A stretch of 64,000 nt of DNA from Aedes albopictus. Taxonomy: Eukaryota > Arthropoda > Insecta > Diptera > Culicidae. A model generated the notes under the pieces. It was not told the origin of the DNA, did not search any database, and worked only from the letters and a program-made list of their open reading frames with translations. A program made the position numbers and the translations under genes. Where the stretch lies: assembly GCF_035046485.1 (NCBI RefSeq), contig NC_085138.1:328968129-329032128 (forward strand), written 5' to 3'. Shown piece by piece: positions 1 through 11,439 of this stretch (positions are counted from its first letter, which is position 1; each line of letters starts with the position of its first letter).

Positions 1-18
1 TGAACAACGAAAACGACA

Positions 19-2463
19 GTGAAGAACACACACCAGCCACGAGAACTGTACGGAGGAAATCGAAACGAATTTCGGCAAAAACTGGGAATACCGGAAAGGA
101 TAAGGAAGGAGAGGAAACCGATCGAAGCAGGAGTAGTAGAAGCGGTAATGATCAAATCATCAAAGAGAAGTCTAGCTCAAGCCGTAAGAAGAGAGGCAGA
201 CCACCGAAACATCGAAATGACCAGTGAAAGAAGATTTTCTAAGGATGGGAACAACGATATGGACCGAAGCAACGGAAATGGCATTGAGAACGACACGCGA
301 GAAGAAGGACGAGGCGAAACGGTAAGTTGGTTGGGGCCTGGTGAAGAGAAAGTAACCTCCCCACTTCCCAGGAGGGAAGAGAACGGTCTGAGGAACGAGA
401 GCGAGGACGTCACACTCCCACCTGTGCTCTGTCAGTTGCCTCGACGTTCTGCCAACTACGCCGCAACGGAAGAAGTACAACGAAGAAATTTCAACAATGA
501 AGCAGAGAGGATCGAAAACAGGCAACACACGTTACAAGCTGCAGTAATGTCATGGAATATCCAAGGATTACAGACGGGAAGGCAAGATTTGGATCTGTTG
601 ATAAAGGATCGACAACCATTAGTAGTTTGCCTGCAAGAAACAATGTGCTCTCACCGTACCCAACCACGCCTTACAGGGTACACAATCTATAATCGACCGC
701 GGCCAAATTGCCAAAGGGCATCTGGCGGGATATTGATTGCTGTGAAAAACGGCATAGAAAGCATTGAAATTGAAACCGAGACGACGCTTGAAGCTACCAT
801 AGTGAAGGTAGGTCCCCCTCTTAAATTTTCCATCATAAATGTATATTTGCCTCCCGGTGAAAACCCGGAAAAATCGGAAATCGAAAACCTGATCCTTAGT
901 GCGGATACCCCTGCACTACTCGTGGGAGACATAAACGCTCATCATCCGTTATGGGGTTCCAGCTCTAGCAACCGTAGGGGTAAAATGTTTGAAGAACTAT
1001 TCGACAAAAACGACTTGGTGGTGCTCAATACTGGTGAACCAACATACTACAGTCAAGCAACAGGTAAAGGATCAAGCATCGATGTAGCTGTTTGCTCAAC
1101 TCAGCTTGCTGGATGTTTGGAATGGGAAGTCTTGGGGGACAGCTATGGAAGTGATCACATGCCAACACTTATCCGCTATCCTGGAGAAACACAAGTGAAG
1201 TCGTCTAGACCAAAATGGAAAATACAAGAAGCAAATTGGGAGCAATATCAACGAATCGTTAATTTTCAAAGTGAGACAGATCCGGAGGAACAAATGAAGA
1301 AACTAACTACGGCAATGGTAACAGCAGCTGAAGAAGCAATTCCAAGAACAACGGGATCACCAATGCGGAAAGTTGTGCCATGGTGGAACGAGGAAGTGCG
1401 CAATGCAATAAAGAAGCGACGAACTGCGTTGAGGAAATTGAAAGCAGCAACAAATATAGTGAATAAAGAAGAACTCGTCAAGAATTTCAGACTAGCTCGA
1501 ACGAAAGCGCGAGAAGTGATCAAAAGTGCAAAAGAAGAATCTTGGAAATCGTTCGTGTCTTCATTCAACGTGCATACTTCAGTTAAAGATATGTGGAAAA
1601 AGTATGGCTTACTTCAGGGGGGATCCAAGTGGTCGAGTATAGGGGGAATAAGATATGAAGGCCGAGAAGAAACAAGTTGTTCGGGAATAGCTGAATTGAT
1701 TGCTGATGCATTCTGCAGTGTTTCTAGTGACTCATCGTACAGTGAAGATTTCCGCGAAGTTAAGAGACAAACTGAAAGCAGACCTTTCTCTGTACTCGAT
1801 GCACCCGAAGAAGAATACGATGTAAATTTTTCTTTCCATGAGCTGGAGGAATCGCTTGAAAGTTTGAAAGATTCAGCACCTGGTGAAGACAATGTGCACT
1901 ACGCAATGTTGAACAATTTACCACTTGATTGTAAGTACAAACTGTTGGAGACCTATAACAAGTTATGGGAAACGTCGGTGTATCCTAAGGAATGGACTAA
2001 GTCAATTGTGATTCCAATATATAAGGGCAAAGGTGATAGAACAAACCCACTGAACTATAGACCAATTTACTTAAATAGTTGTGTCGCCAAAATTTTTGAA
2101 AAAATGGTGAACAATCGATTAGTGCATATTTTGGAAACTAAAAAATTGCTCCATAAATACCAGTTTGGGTTCAGAAAGGCAAAGTCTACCACTGATCATT
2201 TGGTCGAATTGGAAGGCACAATCAGAGATCACTTCCAAAAGGGCAACTATGCCCAGGCTGTGTTCTTGGACATTTCAAAAGCGTATGACACAACATGGCG
2301 GAGGCTTATTCTGGAAAAGCTGAATGAATGGAAAATAAGTGGAAGACTTTTGAGATTCATCCACAAATCTCTAGCGTGTCGGTCATTCCGTGTGCTGGCA
2401 AATGGATCACTTTCTAGTGAGAAAAAAAATGGAGAACGGACTATGTCAGGGATCGGTGCTTAG
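19..2463 (+). pseudogene. LINE ORF2 part 1: endonuclease and N-terminal RT
   Basis: This is the first part of a LINE ORF2. Endonuclease motifs run from about residue 175 to 380: MSWNIQGL, CLQET, a DINAHHPLW segment carrying the Asp-x-Asn pair, and SDH. These are the nicking residues of AP-type endonucleases. RT motifs follow from about residue 618: a YRPI segment, QFGFRKAKSTTDH, and FLDISKAYD carrying the first catalytic Asp. The frame then fails in a run of eight A at about 2421-2428 and ends at a TAG (2461-2463). The RT continues one frame over in the next entry. The first codon of the listed frame is GTG; the first in-frame ATG is near residue 44, so the true start is uncertain. One extra A is the simplest explanation for the break. 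Confidence 0.93.
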
Positions 2464-4279
2464 CGTAACGCTATTTCTGGTTGCCATTAACACCATAGTA
2501 GAAACATTACCAGAAGATATTAAGTGTCTAATATACGCTGATGATGTTGTAATCATTTGTGGTGGAAGAACTCATAAAGTGAATGAAGAAAAACTCCAAA
2601 GTGCTTTGAACGCAATAAGTGACTGGCAACGACGAACTGGATTCCGTGTATCTGCGGAAAAATGTGCAACAGTGATTTTTAAAACAACAAGATCGAGGAA
2701 AGTTACTCAACGGAGTACTCTTACAATAAATGGAGTGATAATACCGAGAGAAAAGGCATACAAGTGTTTAGGGGTGCTGTTAGATCAAGGATTACAGTTT
2801 AGAGAACATATTGAAAGCATTAAAACATCATGCCAACAAAGAATGAAAATCCTAAAGTGCGTTGCTGGCAGTTCGTGGGGTGGAGATCGTGAAACATTGA
2901 CTAAACTGTACAAAGCTACAATACTGGAGAAAATGTTGTATGCAGCACCTCTGATCTCATCCGCGTCCAAGGACATTCTGCGGAAACTAGAAGTGGTACA
3001 CAATGCAGGAATAAGGGCTATAAGTGGAGCATTTCGGTCAAGCCCAACGGAAAGTATTCTCGCCGAAGCAGGGATGCCCAGCTTCAAAACATACGTGGAT
3101 CAAAGAACAGCTCTATATGCAGTGAAGTTACACGCTCTGGAGCAGCAAACTGCCGAAGGAACAGATGAACCAACAGACAGCGAATCGACATGGGACTCAA
3201 TATCAAATGATAATAGTTCAGGTGAAATGTGGGGACCTAGACAACCTATCAGAGAAACAACTATTAGGGAACGGGGCGAAACCATACTGCGTGAACTTGA
3301 AGTCCAAGTTCCGTCACTAAAAATTCTCACTATACCATCTTGTGCACCATGGAGACGTAGGCAGATCAAAGTTGATAAGACTCTACTTAGGGCAGCCCGT
3401 CAGGATACTCCGCAAATCATGCTGCGAAAAATGTTTACAGCAAGAAAACTGAACAAATATAGGATCTATAAAATATTGTACACAGATGGTTCAAAAATGT
3501 CAGGTAAATGCGGATTCAGTGTAGTTAGTGATGATATAACATTAAGGAGAAGAATATACAATGAAAGCAGTATATATGGAGCCGAAAGCGCAGCAGCAAA
3601 GGAGGCAATTCAGTGGGTTGCGAATGACGAAGGGGCGGGAGCTTTCCTAATTTGTACTGATTCATTAAGTGTAATAACCTCTTTAGAGAGTTGCAAAGTT
3701 AAAAGCTTATGGAAAGACCAAATGCTTCAGATATACAATCAGTGTGTACAAAATAGGAAAGAGGTTATCTTTTGCTGGGTACCAAGCCACATAGGAATTG
3801 AAGGCAATGAAAAAGCGGACCGAGAAGCCAAGGCAGCTCTAGAACAACAAATAGATAGAACCATTGATTTAGATTACAGGGAAATGCGAAAAAACATAGT
3901 AAATCAGATCATGAACCGCTGGCAAAATGAATGGGAAAGAGTGAGAGAAAACAAATTGAGGGAAGTAAAAAACACAATAATTCCTTTCAAAATTAAAAGC
4001 AAGCCTCGAAGAGAAAATGTAGTACTCACTAGAATACGTATTGGGCATACTGTTTTGACCCATAAGTACCTTTTCGAAAGAGTAGTTGAACCAACTTGTC
4101 AATGGTGTAACCAACAACTTACAGTAAAACACATTTTAGTGGAATGCTTAGGCTTGGAAGAAGAGAGAAGAAAAGTAGGATTGTGTATAAGTATGAGGGA
4201 GATTTTGGCAGATGACAGGGAACGAATCGAAACAGTCATGAAGTTTCTTAAGAATATTAATATATACAACTGTTTATAA
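2390..4279 (+). pseudogene. LINE ORF2 part 2: RT core, RNase H, CCHC
   Basis: This continues the RT after the frameshift; homology begins just after the A-run near 2425. It opens with the QGSVLSVTLF segment and holds the catalytic YADD box at about 2536-2547. The thumb region follows. RNase H begins near 3478 with LYTDGSKM and carries the acidic residues of AESAAAKEAI and CTDSLS, then WVPSHIGIEGNEKAD. A C-terminal Cys-rich segment (CQWC and HILVEC, around 4095-4150) is typical of RNase-H-class LINEs. All catalytic residues appear present, so this half would be functional if joined in frame. The stop TAA is at 4277-4279, about 55 bp before the A tail. Confidence 0.93.
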
Positions 4280-4361
4280 AAGGTTACCACCAAGCTAACA
4301 GACCTGAATGACAACATAGTTAAAGGGTCTTAAATAAAAAAAAAAAAAAAAAAAAAAAAAA

Positions 4362-5080
4362 ACTAAAGAACACTACATTACATTAATCAGAATGAAACTC
4401 CTTCACTTTAATACCGTCAACCCCTGCGAACTTGGCCAGGGTGGACAAAATGAGACACTTATTGTGATTAAAAGTGAAAAACATTTGCTAAACCAAGTTG
4501 ACTGTCATTGGTACATGAAGTTTTTCGAAAAATTAAGTTTTTCGCCCACCTTATTTGGATTTAAGTTTGATATGTTCAAGTATTTTTGACAAATTTAGGA
4601 GAAAATGGCCAAAATGAGACACTTGGCGACGTTTTGCTTTTTTTTTTTTGCTCGAATTTGTACACTGTGCACCCCCTGAAACCACCGAAAACTGCTCCTC
4701 TTCTTGATGCCACATGATACCTGGATATCCCTGAGGCACTGAACTGATTCCATTTTGGTAACGAATTTAGGTAAAAATTTCTTCTGAGATGAAAGTTCAT
4801 TTTTTTTATTTAAGGCTTTTTACGGCATCATCAGCATCGGCAGCCATGTTGGATATGTGGCTCGAAATTTCAAAGTGATAATTCTCAACCACGAAAGCGA
4901 ATACTGGTATGAAAAAGTATCATCACATATGCTCACTCGCAGTGATTGCGATGATACTTTTTCAGCTGCGTTACTGCAGAATAATCAGTCATTTATCACT
5001 TCAAAAACGCGAGGCAAACATTCATTGAAAAGCAAAAAGTCAATGATTCGTTTGAAAGCACAGTGATGCATCATGACACC
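4362..5080. other. No gene seen; small hairpin
   Basis: No gene is recognisable here. A 15-bp phrase, CAAAATGAGACACTT, occurs twice (near 4445 and 4606). A perfect 14-bp inverted repeat, GAAAAAGTATCATC at 4911-4924 and its complement at 4950-4963, could be a small MITE core. The short open frames carry no known motif. Confidence 0.5.
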
Positions 5081-5270
5081 TTAACCCTTTGGAGCTGGAT
5101 TTTTTGTCTTCGCTGCCGCAACCTCGCTTGTCTCGAACACGTTTCTTATGCTCGGTTTCATCGCCGGGGTCATATTGACCCCTTCGGCTCCAAAGGGTTA
5201 ATTGATTGATTTGTCTTTATTAGAGAGACTTTCAGCCCTTGGCTGGTTCGTCTCTTTGCCAAAGGGTTAA
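5081..5270. mobile_element. piggyBac-like TTAA MITE, copy 1
   Basis: The ends TTAACCCTTTGGAGC (5081-5095) and its exact complement (5187-5201) enclose 121 bp, with TTAA at both outer edges. TTAA target duplication and termini beginning CCC are the hallmarks of piggyBac-type elements. There is no coding capacity, so it is a non-autonomous copy. Its right terminus was later split by a 57-bp LINE fragment (5202-5258), which duplicated CCAAAGGGTTAA, so a second copy of that end lies at 5259-5270. A second copy of the same family, also 121 bp, lies at 57952-58072. Confidence 0.82.
5202..5258 (-). mobile_element. 57-bp LINE 3'-end micro-insertion
   Basis: The minus strand reads as the last bases of a LINE: an AAGGGCTGAAAGTCTC stretch, then AATAAAGACAAATCAATC. 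The same terminal module ends the LINE at 11440-11480 and recurs at 37115-37159. The insert is bounded by a perfect 12-bp duplication, CCAAAGGGTTAA, at 5190-5201 and 5259-5270. It is therefore a target-primed insertion that copied fewer than 60 bases before aborting. Confidence 0.85.
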
Positions 5271-5540
5271 GCCGAAGATACACGAAGATAAATTATTCAT
5301 TGATTTTACCAAAAGTTGTCAATGGTATGATTCTGCTTGAAATTTAGGAAGGCTTTATGACATAAACTTGAACATTTTCAGAAGAACTCATGCCTACATT
5401 GTTGACAGATGTGCTCAGTGTTGTAAAATCTTTAAAATAACAATTGATGAGATTTTTGGTGTTACTTCTCTCCTCTTAGGGCGCCGTTATACAGTGATAG
5501 ACATTCGTTTAGCCGAGACCAAAAAAAAAGTGTCAGGAAA

Positions 5541-7168
5541 CTCATACAAAAGATTTTATGATAAAATTTTTATATCGTAGTGATAGTATATCTAGTACTG
5601 TTTTATAAAAATGTGATACATTAAACTTACATATACACTGAAACAATATCGAGGGTAAAAACTCTTCAAATGTCATTTTTTTTTTTTTTTTTTTTTTTTT
5701 GCCTAGACATTCGTTTAGCCGAGGTAAATGAAAAATTGGTTTTCAATAGATTTTTTTTTTTTTGCAATTTCGTGAGTATATTTCGAGGATATACTCCAAG
5801 GCATTTAGTTTATGACATGCGAGCAAGATAATTGATCTTAAAAGTTTATTTATTTGTGAAATTCAGAGAAATATTATAAAAAAATGTCCCGTAAGGAGAA
5901 GCGACGATAAACAAATTTATTTAAGAAAAATGATTTCTGTGAACACTCAAACGTAAGCTGGATTAGTAGTTTTGAAAATACGGCACAGAATTATTGTTAG
6001 AAATGTTCAAATTATTGCATAAAATGTGATGAAAAAATTAAATATATTTGTTTTTGGTTGGTTAAACTTTAAAATGGGATTGATAAAAGCTAAAATAAAT
6101 AGTTCTGCATCGAAACAGAGACGTGCCCTAATGCCTGTGGAGTATATCTGTTTGATACTAGCATTACTAAATGAGTTAGAAGACTGCAAAGTGAAAGAAC
6201 TGCAAGAAGTGTCAGATTTTTTGTACCCTGTTTATTCAAAAGCAGATGCTTATACACTATGGTATTTTTTTACACGGGTAGTTTTTCTGCTTTAACTCGG
6301 TCAATTTCGAACCTACCTATCTGATTATCCGTACACAGGTAGTACTAACCGTGTCTACCTGTGTACAAATTTTCATGTGAATTGGCTCAAAATTGACCGA
6401 GTTAAAGCAGAAAAACTACCCGTGTAATAAAAGACCTTAGTGTACAAAAATGCAAGATATGGTCAAATAATTGGCTTATTTCATTCAATCTGAAGAAATA
6501 TATTATAAATGAGTTTTAGTTGTGAACCACATTCATTTTTAACATGATTGATTTGAAAAGAATGTCTTAATTATAAAACAAGTAGTTCATGCTAGAAATT
6601 TGAATACTTTCGGTGTCATTTCTCGAAATATGAGCCGTCCAATGTATGTTATTTCAGCCAGAATACAGTCTAGAAGATATTGGGAGCTATCAGAAGACGT
6701 AATAGTAGTAAACGCTGTGATTTATGCAAGTGAAACCAACATATTTCATCAAAGCAATACTTAAATACGTGATTTTTTTATGGTTTGCGTTATTTTTTCT
6801 GTTAAAAACATTGTTTTTCGTAAATTTTCAACCTGCTTCGGTCATGAAACTTTCATTAGATTCTTTTGAAACAATCCCGATAAAAATAACGATCTAATTC
6901 ATGATTTACAAGTCGATCTATAATGCAGATCACCATACAAAATGACTATGTAGGATATTTTTCGAAATTTGATGGTTTATTATGGAATTCTGTAAATTGC
7001 ACAATTCGGCTAAACGAATGTCTAGGCAAAAAATGACATTTGAAGGGTTTTGACCCTCGTTTTTGTTTCAGTGTATATGAAAGTGTGATATATCACATTT
7101 TTATAGAACAGTACTAGATATACTATCACTACGATAAAAAAGTTTTATCATAAAATCTTTTGTATGAG
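5541..7168. mobile_element. Element with long inverted ends
   Basis: The left arm (5541-5722) and right arm (7006-7168) are inverted copies of each other. They run from CTCATACAAAAGATTTTATG inward to a GACATTCGTTTAGCCGA stretch. They differ mainly by a long poly-T run in the left arm. The GACATTCGTTTAGCCGAG phrase also occurs once outside the left arm, near 5502, just after a TACAGTG. That looks like a Tc1/mariner-type terminus, so the true outer end may be about 5491. The loop encodes no transposase I can recognise and holds a separate 158-bp MITE at 6270-6427. Confidence 0.7.
6270..6427. mobile_element. 158-bp hairpin MITE, 38-bp perfect ends
   Basis: The left arm at 6270-6307 begins TTACACGGGTAGTTTTTCTG. 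It is a perfect 38-bp complement of 6390-6427. A second, smaller inverted pair (TACACAGGTAG and CTACCTGTGTA) sits in the middle. No coding sequence is present. I could not settle the target duplication. It is nested in the loop of the 5541-7168 element, so it inserted later. Confidence 0.85.
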
Positions 7169-8440
7169 TTCACTTTATAACAGTGAACTTCAAAGAATCC
7201 AAAACTAAAGTGTATTACAATGAGATGCCAAGCAACACCCAGCCAACACAAAGTCGTATATGATGATGTAGAATAGAATGCTAAAGTGGAGACCATATGT
7301 GTACATGCTTCCATTAGCCACATGTAAATCACCTCCCCTTTAGCATCCTATTCAACAGCATATGCGATCGTGTGTTAGTTGGACACTTATTTCATATTAT
7401 AATACAATTGTGGTACGATATTTTATAAAAAACCAAAGATTTCAATCAGTGTTATACCACAATGAGTTATAAATATCCAAGTTTGTTATAATTATGTTGT
7501 ATGTTTGTAAGAATCTTCTAAATTAGGTTGTTGGCTGCTGTAAATCTTACATAAGTAAATCAAAATTAAATAATAAGAACTCTTTTATTCTATATCCTTT
7601 TTTTAATTTTTTGCTCGGGATAATTATTGGTAACCAAAGGTACGGTACTTTACAAAGGAAGAATGTTCCATTTGTTCAGCAGGATGCTCTCAATTTCATC
7701 CTTATCAAAACAAAAGATTGCAGCTGTGTTTGTTTTGTTTTGATATTTTCTTGTGTTACATATGAGTACAATAACAATAAAAAATGAAATCAATCGGTGC
7801 ATCAATCGTTTTCAAGTAGGATGAATTTGAGAGCATACATATAATTACTTATGACATCGTAATCCTATATTTTATTTGCCATCGAGGGAAAATAAATCGG
7901 TCGATCATAATTTAAGTTATGCTCCATAATGAAAGCTATTTTTTAATGTTTGTCTTTCATCATCACTAACTCTTGATTCTTTTTACCAACTTTGATCGTC
8001 TTAAAATGAACATAAGGATGTTTCACAAACATTGAATTTGCTAGTAAGACAAAATTGTTCGCTCTTACACCACTTTGTTTTTGGGATGATCGCAGGTGAC
8101 CTTCCTTAATTAAGTTAACCTTTCGCATAATCAGCGCGAAACTCCCTCTCATCAAATCATCCTCACATGATGCGTGCAAAGCTCCAAACGAGTCAAAGTC
8201 AACTCCCCAAAACATGAATCCGAACCGATTACCTCATCGCAACACCACCACCGCGCCGAGCCGCTTTTCTTACTGAGTCTGAAGTAGGTAATTGCGTTCC
8301 ATGTAGAAGCACAGGCTCCCCTTCGCCCAACCACCTTTATGAGAAGAGTGCTCATCACGCGGACACAAACCGAGCGCGATCCCAAATGCAACGCAACAGC
8401 CAGCGCAACGGTAGAGTAATCTGTTAAAACAAGCGCGCCA
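7169..8440. other. No gene seen; one diverged hairpin
   Basis: This is AT-rich DNA without a recognisable gene. A 19-bp inverted pair with one mismatch (ATGCTCTCAATTTCATCCT at 7684-7702 and its complement at 7818-7836) marks a small MITE-like hairpin of about 150 bp. The open frames here (for example minus 7943-8215 and minus 8152-8505) have no motif, no compositional support and no matching splice signals. Confidence 0.45.
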
Positions 8441-8783
8441 AAAAGCAACGGTTTGCGAAATGAGACACCGCCCTTCGGTTGTTCGGGTTCCGTCGCCGCC
8501 ACCACGACATCCGCGGCATCTATCTACCGCAAACGGAGACGATTCTGGTTCACTGCAGCTCAGCTGGCTATATGTACGGTGGGATGCGACCCGACTGAGA
8601 TGAAAAATCGCGTCAATTTACACCGCGTGCTCTCCGACAGGCATAGAAGACGGTAGAGACGACGACGACGCACACACCTCTGCTGTTGGCGGACGCCGGA
8701 CGGTGAGATGACGGGCACGGAAAGGGAACGAATTAAGCAAATAAATTACCATCTTTCCATAAACGAATCGTTGACATTTAGAG
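8441..8783 (+). promoter_or_regulatory. Possible 5' exon with splice donor
   Basis: This CpG-richer segment differs from the AT-rich flanks. It ends in an ideal donor, GAG|GTAAGTG, with the intron starting at 8784. An ATG at 8708 opens a frame of about 25 codons that runs straight into that donor. A first exon or 5' UTR of a plus-strand transcript would look like this. There is no acceptor partner or homology to confirm it, and a chance donor cannot be excluded. Confidence 0.25.
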
Positions 8784-9373
8784 GTAAGTGTGAAAAACGG
8801 AACGGTTTCATTTTTCGCAACGAAGGCGACGCGCAGCTTACAAACAACCCGCTTCCATTCTGGTTGACGCGCTTTTCGAATTCGGTCACCACCCAAACCC
8901 CTGGCCCCGAGCGAAGTGACGTTCAAAGGGTAGGTAGGTGGTGGTGGGTGCATAATGGAAGGAGCAGATAAATTACAGATTTTATAAAAACACGGCATTT
9001 CTGCTGGGGTGGAGTACGCTTCATTTGGCCTAACTGTGGAATGGGTTGGCGAAATCCAAATCCGTAATGAGTGCAATCCGCTTATTGGTGAAGTAATTTT
9101 GCTCTGAATGGTTCGAATTGTCTCTGGCATTGATGGCAAAAGTACAATGAATTGCTAATTGGTTGAAAGAAGTGTCACGTTACCTTTAATTACTGCGATT
9201 TGCTGCAATCTACATTTATCAGTCACAAAACGAGCTTTCAGTTCGAAGGTTCGCCACTTGTCTGAAGGAATCGTTTGATTTCGTTTCACGTCAGATTTTT
9301 ATACGAATGCATAGAATAGGCTGCTATCCATGATCGGTAGTTAATTTATATCGAATGCAATCACAAGTACATG
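8784..9373. other. No gene seen
   Basis: The DNA following the donor-like site is of mixed composition. A minus-strand frame of 173 codons (8618-9139) overlaps the region but reads as low-similarity sequence with no domain. I see no repeat boundary here. Confidence 0.4.
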
Positions 9374-9737
9374 AATAGGAGGCAATCAGTGAAGTACTAG
9401 ATTGAAAGTAGTGAGCTGGATTTTTGTATGATGAGATGATCGATTCTCCATTTCTGCAATGAAATGGTGCAAACAGAGTGGGTTATATGATTTCTTGCCT
9501 AATTTAATGCTGTTTGAGCAAAAGTTTGGGTAACTGTGTTGTTGAAGTTGCAAGAAATAAATAATACAACAACAAAGATACCCAAACTTTTGCTCAACCA
9601 GCATCAAATTGGGCAAGAAATCATATAACCCACGCTGTTTGCACCATTTTATTGCAGAAATGGAGAATCGATCATCTCACCATACAAAAATCCAGCTCAC
9701 TACTTTCAATCTAGTACTTCACTGATTGCCTCCTATT
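9374..9737. mobile_element. 364-bp foldback element
   Basis: The DNA from AATAGGAGGCAATCAGT (9374) reads back as its own complement to 9737. Each arm is roughly 165 bp, and a short A/T-rich loop with a broken GTTGTT/AACAAC pairing lies near 9555. The arms differ at only a few positions. There is no coding capacity: the minus frame at 9386-9616 is a shadow of the palindrome. A foldback MITE or a fixed hairpin locus fits. A transcript across it would be long double-stranded RNA. Confidence 0.88.
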
Positions 9738-9918
9738 TATTGCATTTATTTAGGATAATTACGAGTCGCACAAAATCGATGTAATAGATGCATGGCGAAT
9801 TGCTTAATTATGATGAGCAACATTTTAAAGAACATCTTTTCATCTTATTCTTTGGGACATTTAAAGTATGAAGTCATAATGAAGAAATTGAAAAATTGCG
9901 CTAAATGCATCTTTCCTC

Positions 9919-10608
9919 GTGAATATTCGTACAATTTTGAGAACTGAAGTTAGCGCTGCAAAAGGGAAGTCAGCTGGACCCGATGACATCGGATACCCTA
10001 TGCTGAAGCATCTCTCCATTATAGGCAAGGATACCTTTCTGCAAATGATAAATCTGGAATGGACTGCAGGTACATTTCCGGAAAGCTGGAAACATAGTTT
10101 TGTGATACCCATCCCGAAGAACTCTGATCCTGAAAATGACGTTAGCTCCTACCGACCGATCGCCCTTACAAGCTGCATAGCTAAAATTATGGAAAGAATG
10201 GTAGATCGTAGACTCGTTGTGTTTCTTGAAGAAACCCGAAAATTAGATTATAGGCATCATGCCTTTCGACCCAGGTTCGGAACCGGGACGTATCTGGCCT
10301 CACTAAGGCAAACTCTGGACGACACTGCGAAGAATGGCGACCACGTTGAAATTGCATTGCTGGATTTAGCAGAGCGAGCGTGGACTTTTGGAATATTGAA
10401 CAAGTTGGTCAACTGTAACATCTCCGGAAATCTGCTTTCTTTCGTGAAAAACTCCTCGATGGGCGGAATTTTGCAGGTTCTTGTAGGAAATCGCAAATCT
10501 AAAACGGTTTCAGAAGAAACGAGTGTTCCACAAGGGTTGGTAATAGCTGTTACCCTTTTTCTGGTGGCCATGAGTGGAGTCTCCGTGCGCTTCCAAAAGG
10601 AGTCTTCA
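9919..10608 (+). pseudogene. LINE RT fragment, fingers and palm
   Basis: The reading frame shows the RT entry segment GKSAGPDDIGYPMLKHL, then SYRPIALTSCIAKIMERM, a decayed FRPRFGTGTYLASL segment, and the QGLVIAVTLFLVAM segment near residue 205. The motif A region reads LDLAERAWTF rather than the usual Asp-x-x-Lys-Ala-Tyr/Phe-Asp. This copy is therefore catalytically dead even before the MITE insertion. A one-base frameshift lies just before the MITE at about 10580. The C-terminal residues past 10608 come from the inserted MITE. Confidence 0.88.
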
Positions 10609-10764
10609 CAGACGCGCCAACTTGGACAAATTTATGGGAGGGGGGGGGGGGGGCAAAGCATGTTTTTTTTCTGATTTTTTGTATGGGAAAATCGAAAAAT
10701 CGTCAAATATTTGGGGGCAAACCATGCTTGCCCACACCCCCCCCCCCCTTAGTTGGCGCCTATG
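10609..10764. mobile_element. hAT-like MITE inside the LINE
   Basis: The 156-bp insert has termini sharing GCGCCAACT (10614-10622) and its complement (10751-10759). Long G and C homopolymers flank an inner GCATG-centred pairing. Removing it rejoins the RT frame just upstream of the YADD box. The flanks AGTCTTCA (10601-10608) and AATCTTCA (10765-10772) form an 8-bp duplication with one mismatch, the size made by hAT transposases. A fragment with a similar GGCGNCGCCTATG end lies near 32750-32771. Confidence 0.72.
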
Positions 10765-10774
10765 AATCTTCATA

Positions 10775-11233
10775 TTGGAGTATGCTGACGACATTCTTCT
10801 ACTCGTCACTGGGAAACATCCCAAATGTATCAGACGCAAATTGCAGGCCGCGGTCTCTGCCGTCACCAGATGGTCACAAGAAGTTGGCTTCGATATCTCG
10901 GCTGATAAATGTGCCAGACTCCACGTGTGCGAGTCCCGGCATCTTCCACCACGTAAGCTGCTGACAGTCAATGACAATCCAATACCCACAAGGAAATACA
11001 TAAAAACCCTCATTTTGTCACGGCTACGTACTGACCATACACGTGTCTCCCACAACATGGGTGGTGGCCGGAATTTCCACAAAATTTGTGAAATTTGCGG
11101 TAATCAAAATACTGTACAAAACGACGCAGTTTGCGAAAGGACTTCTTCCTTAAAGAAGCTAGACTTTTCAATTAAATTTGACCAACGCTCGAACAGGACT
11201 CTGACACGAATCTTTGAAGGACAAAGCACCTAA
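10775..11233 (+). pseudogene. LINE RT YADD box fused to C-terminal CCHC
   Basis: The frame opens with YADDILLLVTG, the catalytic box of the same RT. The thumb start (KLLTVNDNPIPTRKYIKTL) then jumps directly to LSRLRTDHTRVSH and a CEIC segment. These belong to the extreme C-terminus of RNase-H-class LINE proteins. About 300 residues, including all of RNase H, are missing at the junction near 10995-11015. The stop is at 11231-11233. It is a deleted, non-functional relic. Confidence 0.85.
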
Positions 11234-11439
11234 AAGGACATAATCGACCCTGTCAACCACACGGTTTACGAGACGAAGTGATGATTTGATGAACACCTGC
11301 CCTAAGAAAGGACGTTTACGGTCCGCTAGACTGACAGCATAGTTGTAAGAGTATTCAGTACTTACTACTACTTACTTCATAACTTCGTAATCCTGTAAGT
11401 TACCCTTCAGGTACTTTCAGTTTTAAATACTTAGAGATG

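Larger units (their letters stand above)
1..4361 (+). mobile_element. I-superfamily-like LINE, 5' end outside window
   Basis: A non-LTR retrotransposon occupies the left edge. The order of domains is AP-type endonuclease, reverse transcriptase, RNase H and a C-terminal CCHC knuckle, which is the layout of the I/Loa/Outcast group. Jockey and RTE elements lack the RNase H. The 3' untranslated part is short and ends in TAAATA followed by a run of about 25 A at 4335-4361. ORF1 (gag-like) and the 5' UTR lie outside the window, so the upstream target duplication cannot be seen. A stop (TGA) at positions 1-3 is in frame with ORF2. One frameshift breaks ORF2. The copy otherwise reads cleanly, so it is probably a young but dead insertion. 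Confidence 0.93.

Noticed and set aside
8618..9139. 173-codon minus-strand frame
   Set aside because: No recognisable domain and amino-acid content follows local CpG richness; it also overlaps the plus-strand candidate exon.
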